A DNA stretch of 64,000 nt from Cupriavidus sp. IDO (GTDB taxonomy: Bacteria; Pseudomonadota; Gammaproteobacteria; Burkholderiales; Burkholderiaceae). Each line of letters begins with the position of its first letter. Position 1 is the first letter of the stretch. The translations under genes were made by a program, and so were the position numbers. This document shows positions 62,758 through 64,000 of this stretch, in pieces. The notes below the pieces were generated by a model, which saw only the letters and a program-made list of their open reading frames with translations, was not told the DNA's origin and did no database searches. The stretch lies in assembly GCF_000812465.1 (NCBI RefSeq), contig NZ_JWMA01000055.1, positions 140,032 to 204,031 of the forward strand. The letters run 5' to 3'.

Positions 62758-64000
62758 TCAATCCTTCGAGTCGGCGTACGGGTTTTTGTTCGTGCGAAAT
62801 TCGATGCGAAGCGGTGTGCCCTTCAGCTTGAACGCCGCCCGGAAACGGTTTTCCAGGTAGCGCCGGTACGTCTCGGCAACCCCCGAGAGGGCATTGCCGT
62901 GGATCACGATGATGGGCGGGTTGGACCCGCCCTGGTGGGCATAACGCAGCTTGGGCCGCGACGCCCCCACCCGTTTGGGTTGCTGGAAGGTAACTGCCTC
63001 CTCCAGCACGCGCGTGAGCTGCGGCGTCGGCAACTTCACCATCGCCGCCGCGTAGGCGTCGTCCACCGAACGCATCAAGGCGCCAATGCCTGTGCGTTCC
63101 CGCGCAGACACGAAGTGGAAATTCGCGAAGCTCAGGAATTGCAGCTTGCGCTCCAGGTCGTGCTTGATGCGATCGCGGGCGTGGCCGTCGAGCCCGTCCC
63201 ACTTGTTGACGCCCACCACCAGCGCCCGGCCAGACTCAACGATAAAGCCGGCGATATGTGCGTCCTGTTCGGAGATATCTTGCTGTGCATCAAGCAACAG
63301 GACGACCACATTGGCGTCGGCGATCGATTGCAGCGTCTTGACCACCGAGAACTTCTCGATCGCCTCGAACACCTTGCCGCGCCGGCGCAGGCCGGCGGTG
63401 TCGATCAGCGTGTACGGCTTGCCGCCACGTTCGAACTCCACGTAGATGGCATCCCGGGTGGTGCCCGGCATATCGAACGCAATCACTCGCTCTTCGCCGA
63501 TCAGAGTATTGACCAGCGTCGATTTCCCCACATTGGGGCGTCCGACAATGGCAATCTTGACGCCGCGATGGCCCTCGTCCTCTTCCTCGGCCAGTTCGGG
63601 GCGCTCCTGCACCGCCAGCTCCAGCGCCTCGTTGACAAGTTCGCGGATGCCGTCGCCATGGGCAGCGGAGATCGCGTACGGATCGCCCATGCCGAGCTCA
63701 TAGAATTCGGCGGCGACCGAGGTGTACTTCATGCCCTCGGCCTTGTTGATTGCCAGCATGATGCGGCGGCCAGTCTTGCGCAGGTAATCCGCAATGGCGC
63801 GATCCTGCGGCGCAAGGCCCAGGCGGCCGTCGACGATGAAAATCACCACGTCGGCCTCGACCACGGCCTGCTTGGTCTGCTTGGCCATCTCGGCAACGAT
63901 GCCTTCCTTGACCACCGGCTCGAAACCGCCGGTATCAATGGCAATGAAGGGGCGATCGCCGATGCGCCCTTCCCCGTAGTGGCGGGCGCGCGGCAGGGCC
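62758..64000 (-). CDS. der: Ribosome-associated GTPase Der (5' end cut by window edge)
   Basis: Der has two tandem GTPase domains and acts in 50S subunit assembly. The window holds the last 414 codons or so. Visible are part of the first G domain (IVDGRLGLAPQDRAIADYL; INKAEGMKY), the full second domain (GRPNVGKSTLVNTLIG, MPGTTRDAIYV, DTAGLRRRGK, GVNKWDGL) and the KH-like C-terminus (RYAHQGGSNPPIIVIHGNAL). The last bases of the window encode ALPRARHYGEG where the family has G-[LV]-T-R-D-R-HYG in switch I. This may be a sequence error at the edge. Confidence 0.95.
   Translation of the reverse strand, partial: ALPRARHYGEGRIGDRPFIAIDTGGFEPVVKEGIVAEMAKQTKQAVVEADVVIFIVDGRLGLAPQDRAIADYLRKTGRRIMLAINKAEGMKYTSVAAEFYELGMGDPYAISAAHGDGIRELVNEALELAVQERPELAEEEDEGHRGVKIAIVGRPNVGKSTLVNTLIGEERVIAFDMPGTTRDAIYVEFERGGKPYTLIDTAGLRRRGKVFEAIEKFSVVKTLQSIADANVVVLLLDAQQDISEQDAHIAGFIVESGRALVVGVNKWDGLDGHARDRIKHDLERKLQFLSFANFHFVSARERTGIGALMRSVDDAYAAAMVKLPTPQLTRVLEEAVTFQQPKRVGASRPKLRYAHQGGSNPPIIVIHGNALSGVAETYRRYLENRFRAAFKLKGTPLRIEFRTNKNPYADSKD

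Noticed and set aside
1..64000. CRISPR arrays, insertion sequences, prophage or restriction-modification genes
   Set aside because: No regularly spaced repeats, transposase, integrase, phage structural or methyltransferase/endonuclease families were seen on either strand.

Overview
The window is a gene-dense, GC-rich chromosomal segment of a betaproteobacterium of the Burkholderiaceae. Cupriavidus or a close Ralstonia relative fits best. The grounds are gene order (der-hfq-hflX-hflK-hflC-hisZ-purA and rimP-nusA-infB) and the protein sequences. I cannot name the species. Both ends cut a gene: infB on the left and der on the right. I see no insertion sequence, prophage, CRISPR array, rRNA gene or obvious transferred island. 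Nearly everything is core metabolism and information processing.

Left part (1-7976): the minus-strand operon rimP-nusA-infB is preceded by a near-consensus promoter and, within about 60 nt, an intrinsic terminator that looks like an attenuator. Upstream lie rluB, with long low-complexity tails, and scpB. A 550-base stretch without a gene follows. Next (7218-17061) comes a complete cbb3 cytochrome oxidase island: safE, fnr, two small membrane proteins (one a short FixH/CcoH-like), ccoG, ccoP, ccoQ, ccoO, ccoN, ccoS and ccoI. ccoQ and ccoS are too short for ordinary ORF cut-offs and were read directly. Perfect FNR boxes precede ccoN and ccoI, so the local Fnr probably controls the oxidase and its assembly P-type ATPase under low oxygen.

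Middle part (17110-36400): zapE, the 2-oxoglutarate dehydrogenase operon odhA-odhB-odhL with its terminator, a glycerol-3-phosphate uptake operon ugpB-A-E-C-Q, and a HAD phosphatase. The nitrogen block follows: glnA, a DUF4124-type secreted protein, ntrB and ntrC. glnA has a textbook sigma-54 promoter and an NtrC-like enhancer site about 190 bases further upstream. This links 2-oxoglutarate metabolism and nitrogen assimilation within 15 kb.

Right part (36400-64000): a CinA-type protein, an EI24 membrane protein, and a compact three-gene envelope cluster (beta-propeller, NodB-like deacetylase with an altered metal motif, sterol-desaturase-family hydroxylase). Then come hrpA/argA (divergent; argA may be leaderless), yggX, rpiA, tal, a class III sirtuin, rlmB, rnr and tRNA-Leu(CAG). 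Next is an Rrf2 regulator with a NAD(P)-binding reductase sharing a two-copy operator. Last is the conserved phosphoribosyltransferase-purA-hisZ-hflC-hflK-hflX-hfq-der run.

The least described items are the envelope cluster, the Rrf2/reductase operator pair, the rimP leader attenuator, the tRNA-Leu promoter overlapping the rnr start, and two candidate leaderless transcripts.
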